Assembly: GCA_030704615.1 (NCBI GenBank)
Contig: CM060731.1
Coordinates: 49,168,001 to 49,228,000 of the forward strand
Direction of reading: 5' to 3'
DNA length: 60,000 bases
Source: Takakia lepidozioides
Taxonomy: Eukaryota; Streptophyta; Takakiopsida; Takakiales; Takakiaceae
Shown: piece after piece, positions 12,566-23,256 of the stretch
How positions within the stretch are numbered: position 1 is the stretch's first letter
Layout of the letters: each line of letters opens with the position of its first letter
The notes under the pieces: model-generated
Told to the model about the DNA's origin: nothing
What the model saw: the letters and a program-made list of their open reading frames with translations, nothing else
Database searches by the model: none
Position numbers and translations under genes: made by a program

Positions 12566-13628
12566 TTATATTCTGCGAGGTACCGTTGAATCAAGAGACA
12601 CACAAGATTTGCCCTCCATGAGGTCCTCAATATCTTCCTTGGTGCAGTCACTGCACCTCCCATCTTACACTGCTTTAGATAGAGTTATAAGCAACTAGAA
12701 AGAGCACATGTTCATGCTGAGACATATCCCATCTCTATGCGAACTATAATGGTGTTGAAGAGCAGCATAGGAAAGAAAGCAATGGAACCTGATGCACATT
12801 ATCAGTTTGGGTGACACAAATCTCAGGTGAGCTCGAAACAAAATTGTTTGAAGCAAATAGGAAATCAGTTTCATTAAAAATACAGGTGGAATTCACAAAA
12901 AGAAATAATCAAAGGTTTACAGGCTGACCATTGCCCTAAACAGTTGAGAATTGCAAACAATCCTTACTTACCAGAGCTCTGCCCAATAAACTCCATTGCT
13001 TTGACAACATCTCCAACTCTGTTGAGAGCTTCCATAATGTCTCTGCAATTAGGGATCACACACTAGTTGATGATAGATTAAAAATTACTCGACACGTTCC
13101 CTGAAATTGATGAAGATAATCACTTGTGTCTAGCTGGATCATGTCGACCTGTCCCCATAAAAAACCAGCACCAATCTCAGGAAAGCCTTCGATGCTCAGG
13201 TAAGATTCAGCAAAGCGTTCACCCTCCACCAAAGTTCTACTATAGGTTAGGTTGCCACAGTGAACAGAAAATGCTTGGATCCTATCTACCTTGTGCTGCA
13301 AGGCCATTTGCTGTGGGTGAGGACTCTTGAGCACCTTACAAAGTAACTATTGGTAGTTGAAAGGCATAAAGACAGCCTTGATAGGGCATAGCAGAATGCC
13401 AAAGCCTATTCAGGTCTATTATTACATACTTCAACTGGGCGACAAAAGCAAACAAATTGCCATCCAAATCCATGGTATGTAGATGTACTGGATAATGGAG
13501 AGGGGTTTAACTGAAATAAGAGAGTATAATTTCCTCCATCTTTGTAGTTTGGAGCTGGAGACACCATGGCCAACACCCTGCTACATCAGGCTCCTTACAT
13601 GCTGCAGCTTAGCATTCTTTGCCAGCTG
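12566..13628 (-). CDS. 3' end of an unrecognised multi-exon gene (candidate)
   Basis: Four short minus-strand segments join with compatible phases. They are 13,628-13,599 (30 nt, donor GTAAGG), 13,148-13,096 (donor GTGTCG), 13,042-12,972 (acceptor TTGCAG, donor GTAAGT) and 12,663-12,566, ending in TAA. The joined reading is continuous for about 84 residues. It contains LDTSDYLHQF, MEALNRVGDVVKAMEFIG and a C-terminal DLMEGKSCVSLDSTVPRR. It looks like a conserved, mostly helical C-terminus, but I do not recognise the family. The two strongest junctions (GTAAGT, GTAAGG) argue for real exons; the others are weaker. Earlier exons probably lie between 13.7 and 16 kb on the same strand, for example a 30-nt candidate ending at CAG before GTACTA near 14,228. 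They could not be assembled. Confidence 0.4.
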
Positions 13629-14384
13629 CTGTACAAAAAATGGTCAGAATAAGTTGGAGCTTCTCGAGTCCCAGATCCAGGCTGCTTCATCATCCGTATA
13701 TGCTCTCATCTGATTATCCGCAAGGTACAGAAATCTTTTGACGGTAAAAGTAGACAAACGTGAGCTTTGTGGCCTCCTCATTCATTGGGATTTGGGTGGG
13801 AGTCTGGACTGAGATGTTTTGTGGTGCATAATCTTGCAGAAAGCAGCCGGAAGGACGGAAAAAGCTACAGGAAGGCTAAAGAGATTGGGCTCGAATAAGA
13901 GCAGGTACCAGAACTTTTGCTCATTTTACCGATCTGATGAAGGACCATAAAGCACAACTGATCAGCTTTGTAGCAACCTGTGCAGAGGTTGAGTCACCTG
14001 GAGACAAAGATAGTGCACCTGGAGTGCCAAGTCCAGACCCTTTGGCAGGTAACATGAGTGTTCCCAGCATAAAGTTTCATGCTCTAATGCAGTCAACAAT
14101 CTTTTGGGCAGATTTTCCACTGGTCAGTGGAAATTGCCACCTTTTATTGCCATTGTATCCACTTGAGCTATGATTTGGACACAGACTTGGATCCAAGGGC
14201 ACTTGAGGGTCTCAAAAGTGATTAGTACCTGCAATTGGTCAAGTAACAATTCTCTTGGCTGCTTTTGAAAAGGGAAACTCAAGGGGTTCGACATGCCTTA
14301 CAATGAAGTGAGATCTCTTTTCTTGTTCTCTTTTATCCCCTCCAGATCCGTTAGTCTCCATGTCTCTGTGTGTCTCTGCGTCCC
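13629..14384. other. unresolved interval, possible upstream exons
   Basis: Several short open segments flanked by splice-like sites occur on both strands, for example a plus-strand frame at 13,925-14,050 that ends at a GTAACA donor. They conflict in strand and phase, so no model is offered. Confidence 0.25.
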
Positions 14385-14490
14385 TGTCCGTAGGCCCTCT
14401 GTGGATGTTGTGAAGTCTTTTCTCTTGTATCTGCCTTTCTTTGAGCTTCCTGCAGATCTTATAAAGTACCATTCCATTTCTTCCTTTCTT
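14385..14490. repeat. dispersed repeat, copy 1
   Basis: This carries a CTTTGAGCTTCC core followed by TTATAAAGTACCATTCCATT. The same arrangement recurs at 15,330-15,440 and near 56,050-56,120. The minus-strand peptides of the first two copies are also recognisably similar. The class of element is unknown. Confidence 0.55.
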
Positions 14491-15289
14491 CCTGAAAGCA
14501 AACACCACAACCACAATTGGACTCAGTATGCAGCAATTTTAAGTCCATTTTTATAGCGTCTTTTCTCTACACCCCTCCCCCCAACTTTTCGATCGTGTCT
14601 GAACCTGGTGAGGGTCTATATAGCAACTCGAGGTCCATGACTACATTCTCTGTGTCTCTGTTCATTTCTTTAAAGGCTGGCAAGGGCATGTTTTCCTTCT
14701 TGAAATCTGTCTATCTTCTCTCGAGTACTGAAGTCGTGTTTGTTAAGGCCCTATAGAACTTGGATGAGCAGTTGCTCGAGGAGCATGAGAAGTTTGGAAC
14801 TGTGCCAGATTCAAATGGCATTAAGCACCACTTTATTCTCCATCCATGCCAGGGTATCCCTGTACCGATGGATTCCCGCTTCACATTCTCAACTCATCTC
14901 CAGGTTCTCATGTGATCATTGTACCATGAAGCTATGGATTCAAGACATCGATTTATCCACTTCAGAGACTCTCTTACAGGTGAGGCGCAAAAACCATGAT
15001 ATGATTGTGATTGAATGCAGCAATAAAACATAACATTCAGTATTGCAAAAGCAGCGCTCCATGGGTTCAACTCAGGTGGGACCTACTTCATCACCATATC
15101 TCTCTCAGAGCCAGATGAGTAATTAGACCTGACACTGTTCAAGTCTCAAAAGGCATGAGCAGTTATTGTTGTCTTTCAAGATTCCCAGGCTTTTTGAAGA
15201 GACCTTGACCTGACATGTATAATTGTAGCTTACCTCCAAGGAGCCACAGTCTTCAAGCGTTTTCTAAAATGGTTACTTCTTGTTCTACT

Positions 15290-15445
15290 GTGTCCCATTG
15301 GCCCTCATGGCCCTTGGTATGTTATGAAATTTTCTGTCTTTTTTTCTGGCCCCCAAGGACGTTATGAAGTTCCTCTCCTTTCATTTCTCTCTTTGAGCTT
15401 TCCATGGACGTTATAAAGTACAATTTCATTTCGTTTCGTTTCGTT
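15290..15445. repeat. dispersed repeat, copy 2, with internal tandem units
   Basis: The stretch from 15,290 contains three related units: a GGCCC core followed by GGTATGTTATGAAATT, GGACGTTATGAAGTTCC, and GGACGTTATAAAGTAC. The last is followed by a (TTTCG)n run. It is homologous to the copies near 14,385 and 56,050. Confidence 0.55.
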
Positions 15446-16021
15446 TCACTGGCCATGCGGACTGCAGATTCCACTTCAACCAGCAGGAAATTGAGACTGT
15501 CAAATTCGTACCAATGTCTGGGTCTGGTTATCCACTCATCCAAATTTTAGTTCGCCCAACTGCATCTATGGACAGATTGACAAAGGGAAAGGCTGCCTCC
15601 ATCCGCCTCCAGGCCAAATGCAATCAGATACATCTGCGCCAGGCCCCAACATACACAAATGGAAACTACTTAGTGGCATCAAAGAGAGAGAATGAAAGGA
15701 AGGGAGGCGGACGAAGTAGAACAACACGAGAGAAACATGAGTGGTTTGTATGAGGGAGAAGTTCTTATCGTCATCTCTGAAAACTGAGGGTTGTAGCTCC
15801 ATTAAACTGCTTGACCGTAGTTGGTGCACTGACCACAACCCTTGTGACAGCGGGGATATTCTGCTAAAGAGTGAGAGCTGGAAGTGTCTGTGCTGTCACG
15901 ATTGTCAGAATAGCTGAAAATGTAGGAGTTGCAACTTGAAGCATGAAGAAGTTTCGTGAGAAGCTAAATCCATTTGATTGTGGCTATGATGAATCATGAA
16001 TATCCCAAGAGAATAGGGGTT

Positions 16022-16092
16022 CGAGTTCATCACTTCATTCGAGGGGGTCGCTCCGGATGGACAGTGGACCCTGGCATGAAGTGATGAACTCG
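16022..16092. repeat. perfect 17-bp inverted repeat (hairpin)
   Basis: The arm CGAGTTCATCACTTCAT (16,022-16,038) is matched exactly in reverse complement at 16,076-16,092, with a 37-nt loop. Possibly a relic of a small foldback element. Confidence 0.8.
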
Positions 16093-16952
16093 GGCCCCCA
16101 TCACCCGCTTCTTAACTGAGACGGAGCCACAAATGGGAGGCCACTATAGGTTAGCTGGCCTGGCATGATATCTCTGCATCGCAAAGGGCTCTCCGGCACG
16201 GCTGATGCAACACTTGAGTCTTTTTGCATACGAGCGTCTCATAAGATTCCTCAAAGTGATTGGGAAGAGAGAATGGAAAACATACCCAACACCTCAGTTA
16301 TGTCGTGGGAACCCTTCTGACATGTTTCTTCTATCCCCATGGAGCCTGGAGGGAGCTGCAGATGGAAGGAAATGATAGCCAAGAGCAAAGCTCATTGTGG
16401 GCTGAAGGAACTCAAACCCTAAGCGAACGGCCCGGATTTCTAACACATGAAAAGCTTTCATCTCACATCCGATTTGCGTCAGGGATGCATAGGTGGAACT
16501 GAATTAAAAACAAACTGCAGGGAGGAAGTATGGAAATCGGGAGAGCCATCCATGTGGTCGCTCATGTGTGCCAGGATTCAAAATGTGGAGCGTCACTGAT
16601 GGACTCGTGGAACTTGAGAGTCTGGAGATTCAGGAAAAGAAATGCTTAAGTATTTATATACAGGAAGTGCAGGCCAGTAGCTACCTCAAGGGCTACTACC
16701 CCTTTCTGCAAAAATATAAGAAAAAAAAAAAAAAAAAAAAAAGAAAAAAAGGAAGGGCATTGAAGTGTAAATTTGATTAAAAGGGCCTCCGTCCCCTTTC
16801 CTTTTAAAAACAAATGCCCAGGCGCAGATGGAGGGGTAAAATGGAGTGCCGGACATATGGATGTGATCTAGTCCGTCCAAACGGTATCATTGACGGGCTG
16901 AGATGTGCGTGAAGGGGCAAGAATTGGGGCAAAAGGAAGAAGAAGAGCGAGG

Positions 16953-16987
16953 GAGGAAGGAAGGAAGGAAGGAAGGAAGGAAGGAAG
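16953..16987. repeat. (GGAA)n microsatellite
   Basis: About eight tandem copies of GGAA lie within a purine-rich tract on the plus strand. Confidence 0.9.
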
Positions 16988-17109
16988 AGAGAAGGCGAGG
17001 GCGGTGGGGTGCTTGCGTTCCATTGCAGCCCTGAGAAGAGCCGGGCAGAGCGAGAAATAGGGGGAGAAGGATTCGAACAAGAAGGGGAATTTGATGAGGA
17101 AACAAGGGG

Positions 17110-18922
17110 ATGGAGAATTTGGGAGGATCGCAAGATGACTCGGGGGAGAATTTGGTGTCGCAACATGAAACCCTAGGAGTGGAGGATGGGGAGTATGATG
17201 ATCGGAGCGATGGATCGCCTCACAAAAACAATAGGATGTATAAGAGCACAAATTGAACGCAGGAAGAGGTGATGGTGTTGCAGGATGCGAAGCGGGAGGA
17301 TTAGGAGCGGTAGATGAGAGCGGAGGGGAAGGACAGACACCTGAGCTCGCAGGAGAGGTGGATGTACATTGAGGACCTTTGCTGGAACCAGGGTATTGAG
17401 AGGAGCGGTAGGCAATGCCAGGATAAGCGGGAGTCGCTGGTAGCATATTTCCACAAGATTAGCAAGTATGAGAAGAAGCTCAGCAATGGTCACAAATCGT
17501 ATTGGCAGATGTCGGTGACAGAGAGAAAGACAAGAAGATTTCCCCCTAAATTTTGGAAGGACGTGTAAGATGCAGTTTCTCTATGGTATGTGAGGAAGAC
17601 GACGGTTGATCCCAGCGAACTTATTCTTGACACTTCAGCCCCCTTCAAACATGAAATTGGCGATGATGAAGATACGCAAGGTCTGGTTGATGAAGATGAT
17701 GACGTCGAATTCAGGGAACCCGACGGCGGAGCCAGAGACGGCAGAGTCTACAAGAAAAACAAATGGACAGCGGAGGAAGTGATGGTGTTGCAAGCTGCCA
17801 AGATGGAGGACAAAGAAAGGAGCAAAAAGGCTAGTGCCAAAGAGAAGCGCAAGTCAGCTCAAGAAAGATGGCTATGGATTGAGGACTATTGCTGGAGCCA
17901 CGGGGCTGAGAAAAGCGCGCAACAGTGTCAGGACAAGTGGGAGTCACTAGCATCTGAGTTCAAGAAGGTGTGTACTTACGAAAGGATCAGTCCAGGCGGG
18001 GTTAAATCGTACTGGCAACAATCCCACGAGGAGAGAAAGAACAATAGATTGCCTGCCAATTTCCATAAGGAGGTCTTCCACGCCATGTCCGGCTGGTATG
18101 GCCGGAATAAAACTCTTGACCCTGGGGAGCTTGCTCTGGACACGTATGCAACTTCGCAGCCTACAGGTCACCACCACTCAAAACTGTGGCTCAAGAATTG
18201 TACAACACTCAAAGGTGTACTAGACTCCATCGGTGATCTTGAAGTGTTAAGATTCTTTTCCCTAGGGGTTGCTTCAACATACATGCATTGCCTGACTATT
18301 TGGGACTGTTGAAAGAGCTCGAAGAGTTGGACCTAGACTCTTGTACTAGCTTGGAGAGCTTGCCTGATTCCGTCGGAGCATTGATTCACCTCCGAAGACT
18401 GTGGCTCTTGAATTGTAAAGCTCTCAAAGGCCTGCCAGACTCCATTGGTAATCTTGAAGTGTTAAGATTCTTTTACCTTGAGGGTTTCTCCAACATACAA
18501 GCATTGCCTGACTGCTTGGGACTTTTGAAAGAGCTTGAAGAGTTGGACCTAGACTCTTGTACGAGCTTGGAGAGCTTGCCTGATTCTGTCGGAGCATTGA
18601 TTCATCTCCGAAGACTGTGGCTCAAGAATTGTACTGCACTCAAAGGCCTGCCAGACTCAATTGGTAATCTTGAAGTGTTAAGATTTTTTTTATCTTGAGG
18701 GTTGCTCCAATATGCAAGCGTTGTCTGACTGCTTGGGACTGTTGAAAGTGCTCGAAGAGTTGGACCTAGACTCTTGTACCAGCTTGGAGAGCTTGCCTTA
18801 TTCCGTTGATTCATCTCCGAAGACTGTGGCTCAAGAATTGTATCGCACTCAAAGGCTTGCCAGACTCCATTGGTAATCTTGAAGTATTAATATTCTTTTA
18901 CCTTGAGGGTTGCTCCAACATA
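17110..18922 (+). pseudogene. chimeric trihelix (MYB/SANT-like) plus NLR-type LRR pseudogene
   Basis: An ATG at 17,110 opens an acidic leader. It is followed by a degenerate trihelix/MYB-SANT-like DNA-binding domain (about 17,260-17,565) interrupted by several in-frame stops. A second, intact copy of the leader and trihelix domain follows at 17,590-18,080: NKWTAEEVMVLQAAK, the Trp-rich ERWLWIEDYCW, CQDKWESLASEFKKV and VKSYWQQS. In the same frame it runs directly into LRRs (KLWLKNCTTLKG) of the same type as the TNL gene at 2.7-5.2 kb. The LRR part is broken by a one-base deletion near 18,265, an extra T near 18,690 and an 8-bp deletion near 18,800. It stops abruptly at 18,922, where transposon-like sequence begins. 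Trihelix domains normally bind DNA in transcription factors. A TF-like domain fused to LRRs is reminiscent of NLRs with integrated decoy domains, but no NB-ARC is present here. Confidence 0.7.
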
Positions 18923-19364
18923 CACTACTACAGATTAACGTTTTTATGACTACGGGTGATAGAAACCTTGGTAACAATGACTATATATGTAACTACGAAG
19001 TGATGAAACTCATTGTTGGGCATATTTTAATCTAATGCAGTCACACATTTTACTGCATGACCAGGAGCCGCGGTCAAACATTGTTGACCAAGAACATAGG
19101 CTTGGTTTATATAACTAGTAGTCATACACACTACTACACGTCAGACACGTGTCATATAAGCTTATGACTAAATGACTATACTACTACTACACATTGATGA
19201 CATGCCATAGAAACTTATCACTACATGACTTCATGGCTTTGTTTATATGACTACATCACTACACGTGGCATCTTAAGGCATATACATGAATGGGTTCATC
19301 CATTGGATGACCTCATCCATCTATCTTTAATGAAGCACTTGTGTCAATGGAATGACACAAAGTG
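18923..19364. mobile_element. CACTA-like element terminus (non-autonomous or truncated)
   Basis: The LRR pseudogene is cut at a CACTACTACAG terminus. What follows is rich in TGACTAC and CACTAC repeats (for example 19,131, 19,190 and 19,255), as expected for subterminal repeats of CACTA elements. No matching inverted terminus was found nearby, so the far end is unknown. Confidence 0.45.
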
Positions 19365-19745
19365 TAAAAAGTTAAAAAAATTCAAAAAGTTGCTTTAGGG
19401 TTGCCCACGTTCAGCCGTGAACACATAGGGCTGGGACTTTAGCCTCCTTTTGTCTCCCGCGCTACCATATGTTTTCGTAGTATCGAGCCGAAGCAGTGAG
19501 AACTTGTGTCATGGAACGGATGATCGCAGGATATGCAATGCAGGGGCGTGGGATTGAGGCTTTGTGACATATTCTTGAGCAACTGATGCAGCTTTCTTGA
19601 GCTTATTCTTGAACAAATGATGTAGGAAGGGTGAGGATATGCACAGCGGGGATGTGGTATAGAGGCTTCGAAGACGTATGAGCAAATAATGCGGGAAGGG
19701 GTGAGGCCGGACCGGGTCACGTTCGTTTGTGTTTGCAATGTGTAT
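19365..19745 (+). repeat. PPR-derived repeat, left copy
   Basis: This segment matches the reverse complement of 46,498-46,861 along nearly its whole length. The match includes an AT-rich TTCAAAAA stretch, GGGCTGGGA, CTCCCGCGCTACCATATG and the start of PPR coding sequence (SNEQIMREGVxPDRVTF-type). Both copies carry the same decayed PPR frame. Confidence 0.85.
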
Positions 19746-21194
19746 GCGATCCTGGCAGCCCTAGAGAAGGGTAAAAGGTCCATGGTGCCATTGTCAAATT
19801 TGGAATTGTACCCAATGTCATTCTGAACAATACCCTCGTGGACATGTATGCCAAATGTGGCAGTATTGACGATACAAAGGGAGTGTTTGAGAATATGGCT
19901 GAACGAAATGTCGTGTTCTGGAGTGTGTGATGATCGCGGGATATTCCCTAGCATGGATGTGGGATAGAGGCATTGGAGACCTATGAGCAAATGATGCAGG
20001 AAGGGGTAAAGCCAGACCTAGTCACGTTCGTTTGTATATGCAATGCCTGTGCGAGTTTGGCAGCCCTGGAAAAGGGCAAAGAGGCTCATGGTGACATCAT
20101 CAGAGCTGGAATTGTACCCGACGTCATTCTGAACAATACCCTCGTGGACATGTATGTAAAATGTGGGTGCATCGAGGATGCGAAGGGAGTTTGCAACGGT
20201 ATGGCTGAACGATGCTTGCGGGGTATGCACAGCAAGGCCGCGGGAATAAGGCTTTGGAGACCTACGATCAAATGATGGCGGAAGGTGTGAAGCCCGACCA
20301 CATCACGTTTGCATTTGCACGCCTGGCAACCCTGGAAAAGGGCAAAGATGTCCATGGTGACATTGTCAGAGTTGGAATTGTACCCGATGTCACTCTGAAC
20401 AGTACTCTCGTGGACATGTATACAAATGTGGGTGCATCGAGGATGCAAAGGGAATATTCAACAATATGGCTGAACGAGATGTGGTGTCGTGGAGTGCGAT
20501 GATTGCAGGATATGCACAGCAAGGGCGCGGGATGGAGGCTTTTGAGACCTATGAGCACCTTCTTCAATACATTTCAGCCTGTTTCCCCTGTTATCAAAGT
20601 TGTCCCTAAATTTTTAGGTTGAATTCTGCAAGTTAGCTCGTTGGTGCAAAAAGGTGAATGCCTATTGGAAGCTCAAGTCAACATATGAACTCGTGTGATA
20701 AGTAGGGTTAGGGTGTTTGCTGGAACAGAGAGATAGAGATAGTTGAGGGAGCAGGGATAGAGAGTGGGCTCAGATTCATCCAAGAGGGCCAGAGATGTGG
20801 TCTCATGGAATGCGATGATGGCAGGATATGCCCAGCATGGTAGTCATAGGGAGGCCCTGCAACTATTCGAAGGATGTAAAGGGAAGGTTTGAAGCCGAAC
20901 AGTATCACCTTTATATGCGTTCTCTCTGCATGCAGCCGTGGGGGCCTAGTGGATGAAGGCAGACACTACTTTGATTCCATGAGTGAAGATCATGGCCTCA
21001 CTCCTACAGCAGAGCAGTCTGGCTGCATGGTGGACCTTCTTGGCCGTGCAGGGCAATTGGATGAGGCTGAGGACTGCATAAACAAAATGCCAATCAAACC
21101 GGATGTTGTGCTTTGGAAAGCCTTGCTTGGTCCTGAGTGCGGTGACTCCTGTCAGGTGGGGTGGCGACGTGCAAATGGCTACAGATGCGTTTGA
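19660..21194 (+). pseudogene. decayed PLS-class pentatricopeptide repeat gene
   Basis: PPR proteins are sequence-specific RNA-binding proteins, mostly of plastids and mitochondria; PLS types serve mainly in C-to-U editing. Repeats are recognisable in fragments: EQMMQEGVKPDLVTF, CNACASLAALEKGKEAHGDI, LNNTLVDMYVKCGCIEDAK (about 19,973-20,210), then a second set at 20,260-20,450. The 3' part, at 20,889-21,150, has the late PPR and E-motif-like region (HYFDSMSEDHGLTP, MVDLLGRAGQLDEAED, MPIKPDVVLWKALL). Frames change at least four times and the ORFs do not join, so the gene is broken. No DYW deaminase domain follows. Confidence 0.75.
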
Positions 21195-21945
21195 TCATTG
21201 CTTCCGATCTTTTTGGCCGCCATTGGGGGAACTCATGCCGGTATCAGAATGTGCTTACTCATGGCCAGATCTTGTCATTTGGTGTTGCACTGTTCTCTCA
21301 CTACTTCTCTTCCAAGCGCTTCGTGTTCACACTGTAGGTTAGTGTATTGAGTTGCTCAAACATAGCAGCTATTAATCTAGCAACAAGATGAAATTTGGAG
21401 GTGAAGGCCTATATGCCCAAACTTGTCTTTGTAGGAGTCAATAGTTTTAGTCCTTGTGATTCAGTGGAAGTCTAGCATGATTGCTTGACTAGGAGGCATC
21501 CCTTGTCAAGGAGCAGGGATATAGTGTGGGGCCAGATTCATCCAAGAGGGCTGGACTTCAAGCTCCATATTACCTTGATTCTAGGTGAATTAGTAGCTAC
21601 AAGAAACCTGCATGGGTAGATGGTCAACTAAAGGTAGTAGCTGCAGCGGCACAGTTGATAAAACCAACCAGGCACCTCACCATGACCACAACTTCTGAAA
21701 TTAGAGGATCAAGAGAGGAGTCCACTATGCCTCTTCTGGCACTTCTGGGCATGTGAAGATGCTTTTTGCGGTAGCTAGAATTGTACCGGATGTCATCCTA
21801 GAAACAGAAGCGGCAGTAGCACAATTGAAGAACAATTTGCTGCTATGAGGTATCTTCTTCAACAGAAACACATTTCATTTCACCCTGGTTTGCCCTGTTA
21901 TCAGAGTCGTCCCTAAAGATTCATGTAGAATTCTGCAAGTTAGCT
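20566..21945. repeat. direct repeat within the PPR relic
   Basis: The stretch at 20,566-20,640 (CTGTTATCA, then TCCCTAAA, then GAATTCTGCAAGTTAGCT) recurs diverged at 21,848-21,945. A second shared stretch, with GGAGCAGGGATA and AGATTCATCCAAGAGGGC, lies at about 20,740 and 21,510. The region has undergone a local duplication of about 1.3 kb or less. Confidence 0.65.
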
Positions 21946-22233
21946 TGTTCGTGATATAAGCTGGCATGAGTTTTATAAAGATCCTTCGGGATGGTGGGAC
22001 AACGCAATCACAAGGTGTGGCTTTTCTTAATTACGATGTGAAGAAGTTTGTCCATCCTGCAAAGGTGGGCTCTTGCGCTCCTGTAGTACCATTATTTGGT
22101 ATTCTTCCTTATGTTTACAGGTTCTCAAGGTTCTGGAGATCAGTTTGGTCTTAGCATGGGCTGTCGTGTTTCAAAATCTATCCTGCTCAGTCTGCAACCG
22201 TGGTGGTTCTCAGCAGACCAATCCGACATTACC
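21195..22233. other. intergenic, duplicated PPR flank
   Basis: Apart from the second copies of the direct repeats, no coding domain or RNA gene is recognised. Confidence 0.35.
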
Positions 22234-22670
22234 CACTACTACGATTAGGGGGGGTTAGCGACGCCGGACCCCGAGCGCGCCAGACGCGATGACCCTCCTG
22301 GACTGCTGCGCCGCGTAGGCGCTCGGCCCGAGAATAGCGACGTCTGCGCGTCGCCGCAGCGCCGCTCTGGTGACGCTTCGCCAGCTTGCGATTCAGGTAC
22401 GTCGCTGCAGTTGGGGCATGACCCGCCAGCAAGCTGGAGGTTGCGACGCCCGGGCGTCGCACGTGCCCTCTGTGACGCTCCCGTAAGGCTGCGACATCTG
22501 GAATCGCAACAACACCCCCTCACACTTAGGCGCGTGGGGAGGGCTGAGCTAGCTCGCGCTGGGGTTTGTGACGTCCCAACATCACAGCAATGCCACAATG
22601 GCGACGTTGCGATTCCCCGCAGTCGCAGGCCTGCCGGGGCGTCGCAAGCGCCCTCTTGCCTGGGGGTCTA
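22234..22670. mobile_element. GC-rich CACTA-type end with GCGACG subterminal repeats (candidate)
   Basis: It starts with CACTACTACG at 22,234. It then holds many direct and inverted copies of GCGACG/CGTCGC and related TGCGAC words, ending with TTGCGATTCCCCGCAGTCGC near 22,610. This organisation fits the subterminal region of a CACTA element and could be the 3' end of the large minus-strand CACTA element whose coding parts lie at 23.8-41.2 kb. The opposite terminus was not found in the window, so this is an inference. Confidence 0.4.
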
Positions 22671-23166
22671 GGATTGGGGATTGCTGCTACATTATTTTAT
22701 TTTATTTTGTTGTGTTTTGTTCTGTGAATTCGACCCTTGCACCACTACACCGTGCAAACTATTGGACCATATGCTTAATGATAGCGTTTGCAATGTGTGT
22801 GCAAATTTTGGGAGTGAACAAAAATCATTTGGACTGAAAACCATATTTTCTTCCCTCATTTGCACTCCGAAGTTGAGTTCTTTTCAACTTCATGCACTCT
22901 CCATAGAGAGTTCCGCAATAGTGAGTGAAGCAAACTCTTTGTTTTATTTTTATTTTTGTTTGGTCCAATTTTTTCCATGGATGTAGTGGTCTGGGGTTTG
23001 CATTCACAGAATAAAATAGAGCTAAAACAAAAATCATTGCATAGGAAAAATCCACAATCATAGATATTGTAAATGCAAGGGGTTGCGACCTCCATAGGTC
23101 GCCTTGCGACGGTATTGCGACGGAATTGCAATGCCCCAACAGGTCTGCGACGGCGGGGAATCTCAA
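22568..23166. repeat. imperfect inverted repeat of about 190-bp arms
   Basis: The arm at about 22,590-22,770 reads GCGATTCCCCGCAGTCGCAG and continues into a TTTTGTT-rich stretch and TGTGAATTCGACC. The opposite strand of about 22,980-23,166 reads the same series in diverged form. Translations in the two orientations share RFPAVA and SVN-AxPLH. It may be a separate foldback element or an internal part of the CACTA end. Confidence 0.55.
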
Positions 23167-23256
23167 TATTGCATTTTTTGTGTCTTTGCAAAGGTCATGG
23201 CAGAGGCCAAGCTGAATGGATCCATTGTTGCAAATCTTTTTAGTACTCCTTCTGTG

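Larger units (their letters stand above)
15446..17109. other. non-coding interval with simple repeats
   Basis: It contains a 17-bp perfect inverted repeat at 16,022-16,092, an A-rich run at about 16,719-16,750 and a GGAA microsatellite at about 16,953-16,987. Long minus-strand frames over 16,868-17,446 come from the microsatellite and the opposite strand of the trihelix pseudogene. No gene is supported. Confidence 0.4.

Noticed and set aside
13483-15753. A plus-strand multi-exon gene (open segments near 13,640-13,715, 13,925-14,050, 14,757-14,849 and 15,555-15,700).
   Set aside because: Individual segments look exon-like, but phases do not chain and stops intervene. Minus-strand exons in the same region are better supported.
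16804-17446. Minus-strand frames rich in Pro, Ser, Leu and Phe.
   Set aside because: They are the opposite strand of a GGAA microsatellite and of the trihelix pseudogene; no domain.
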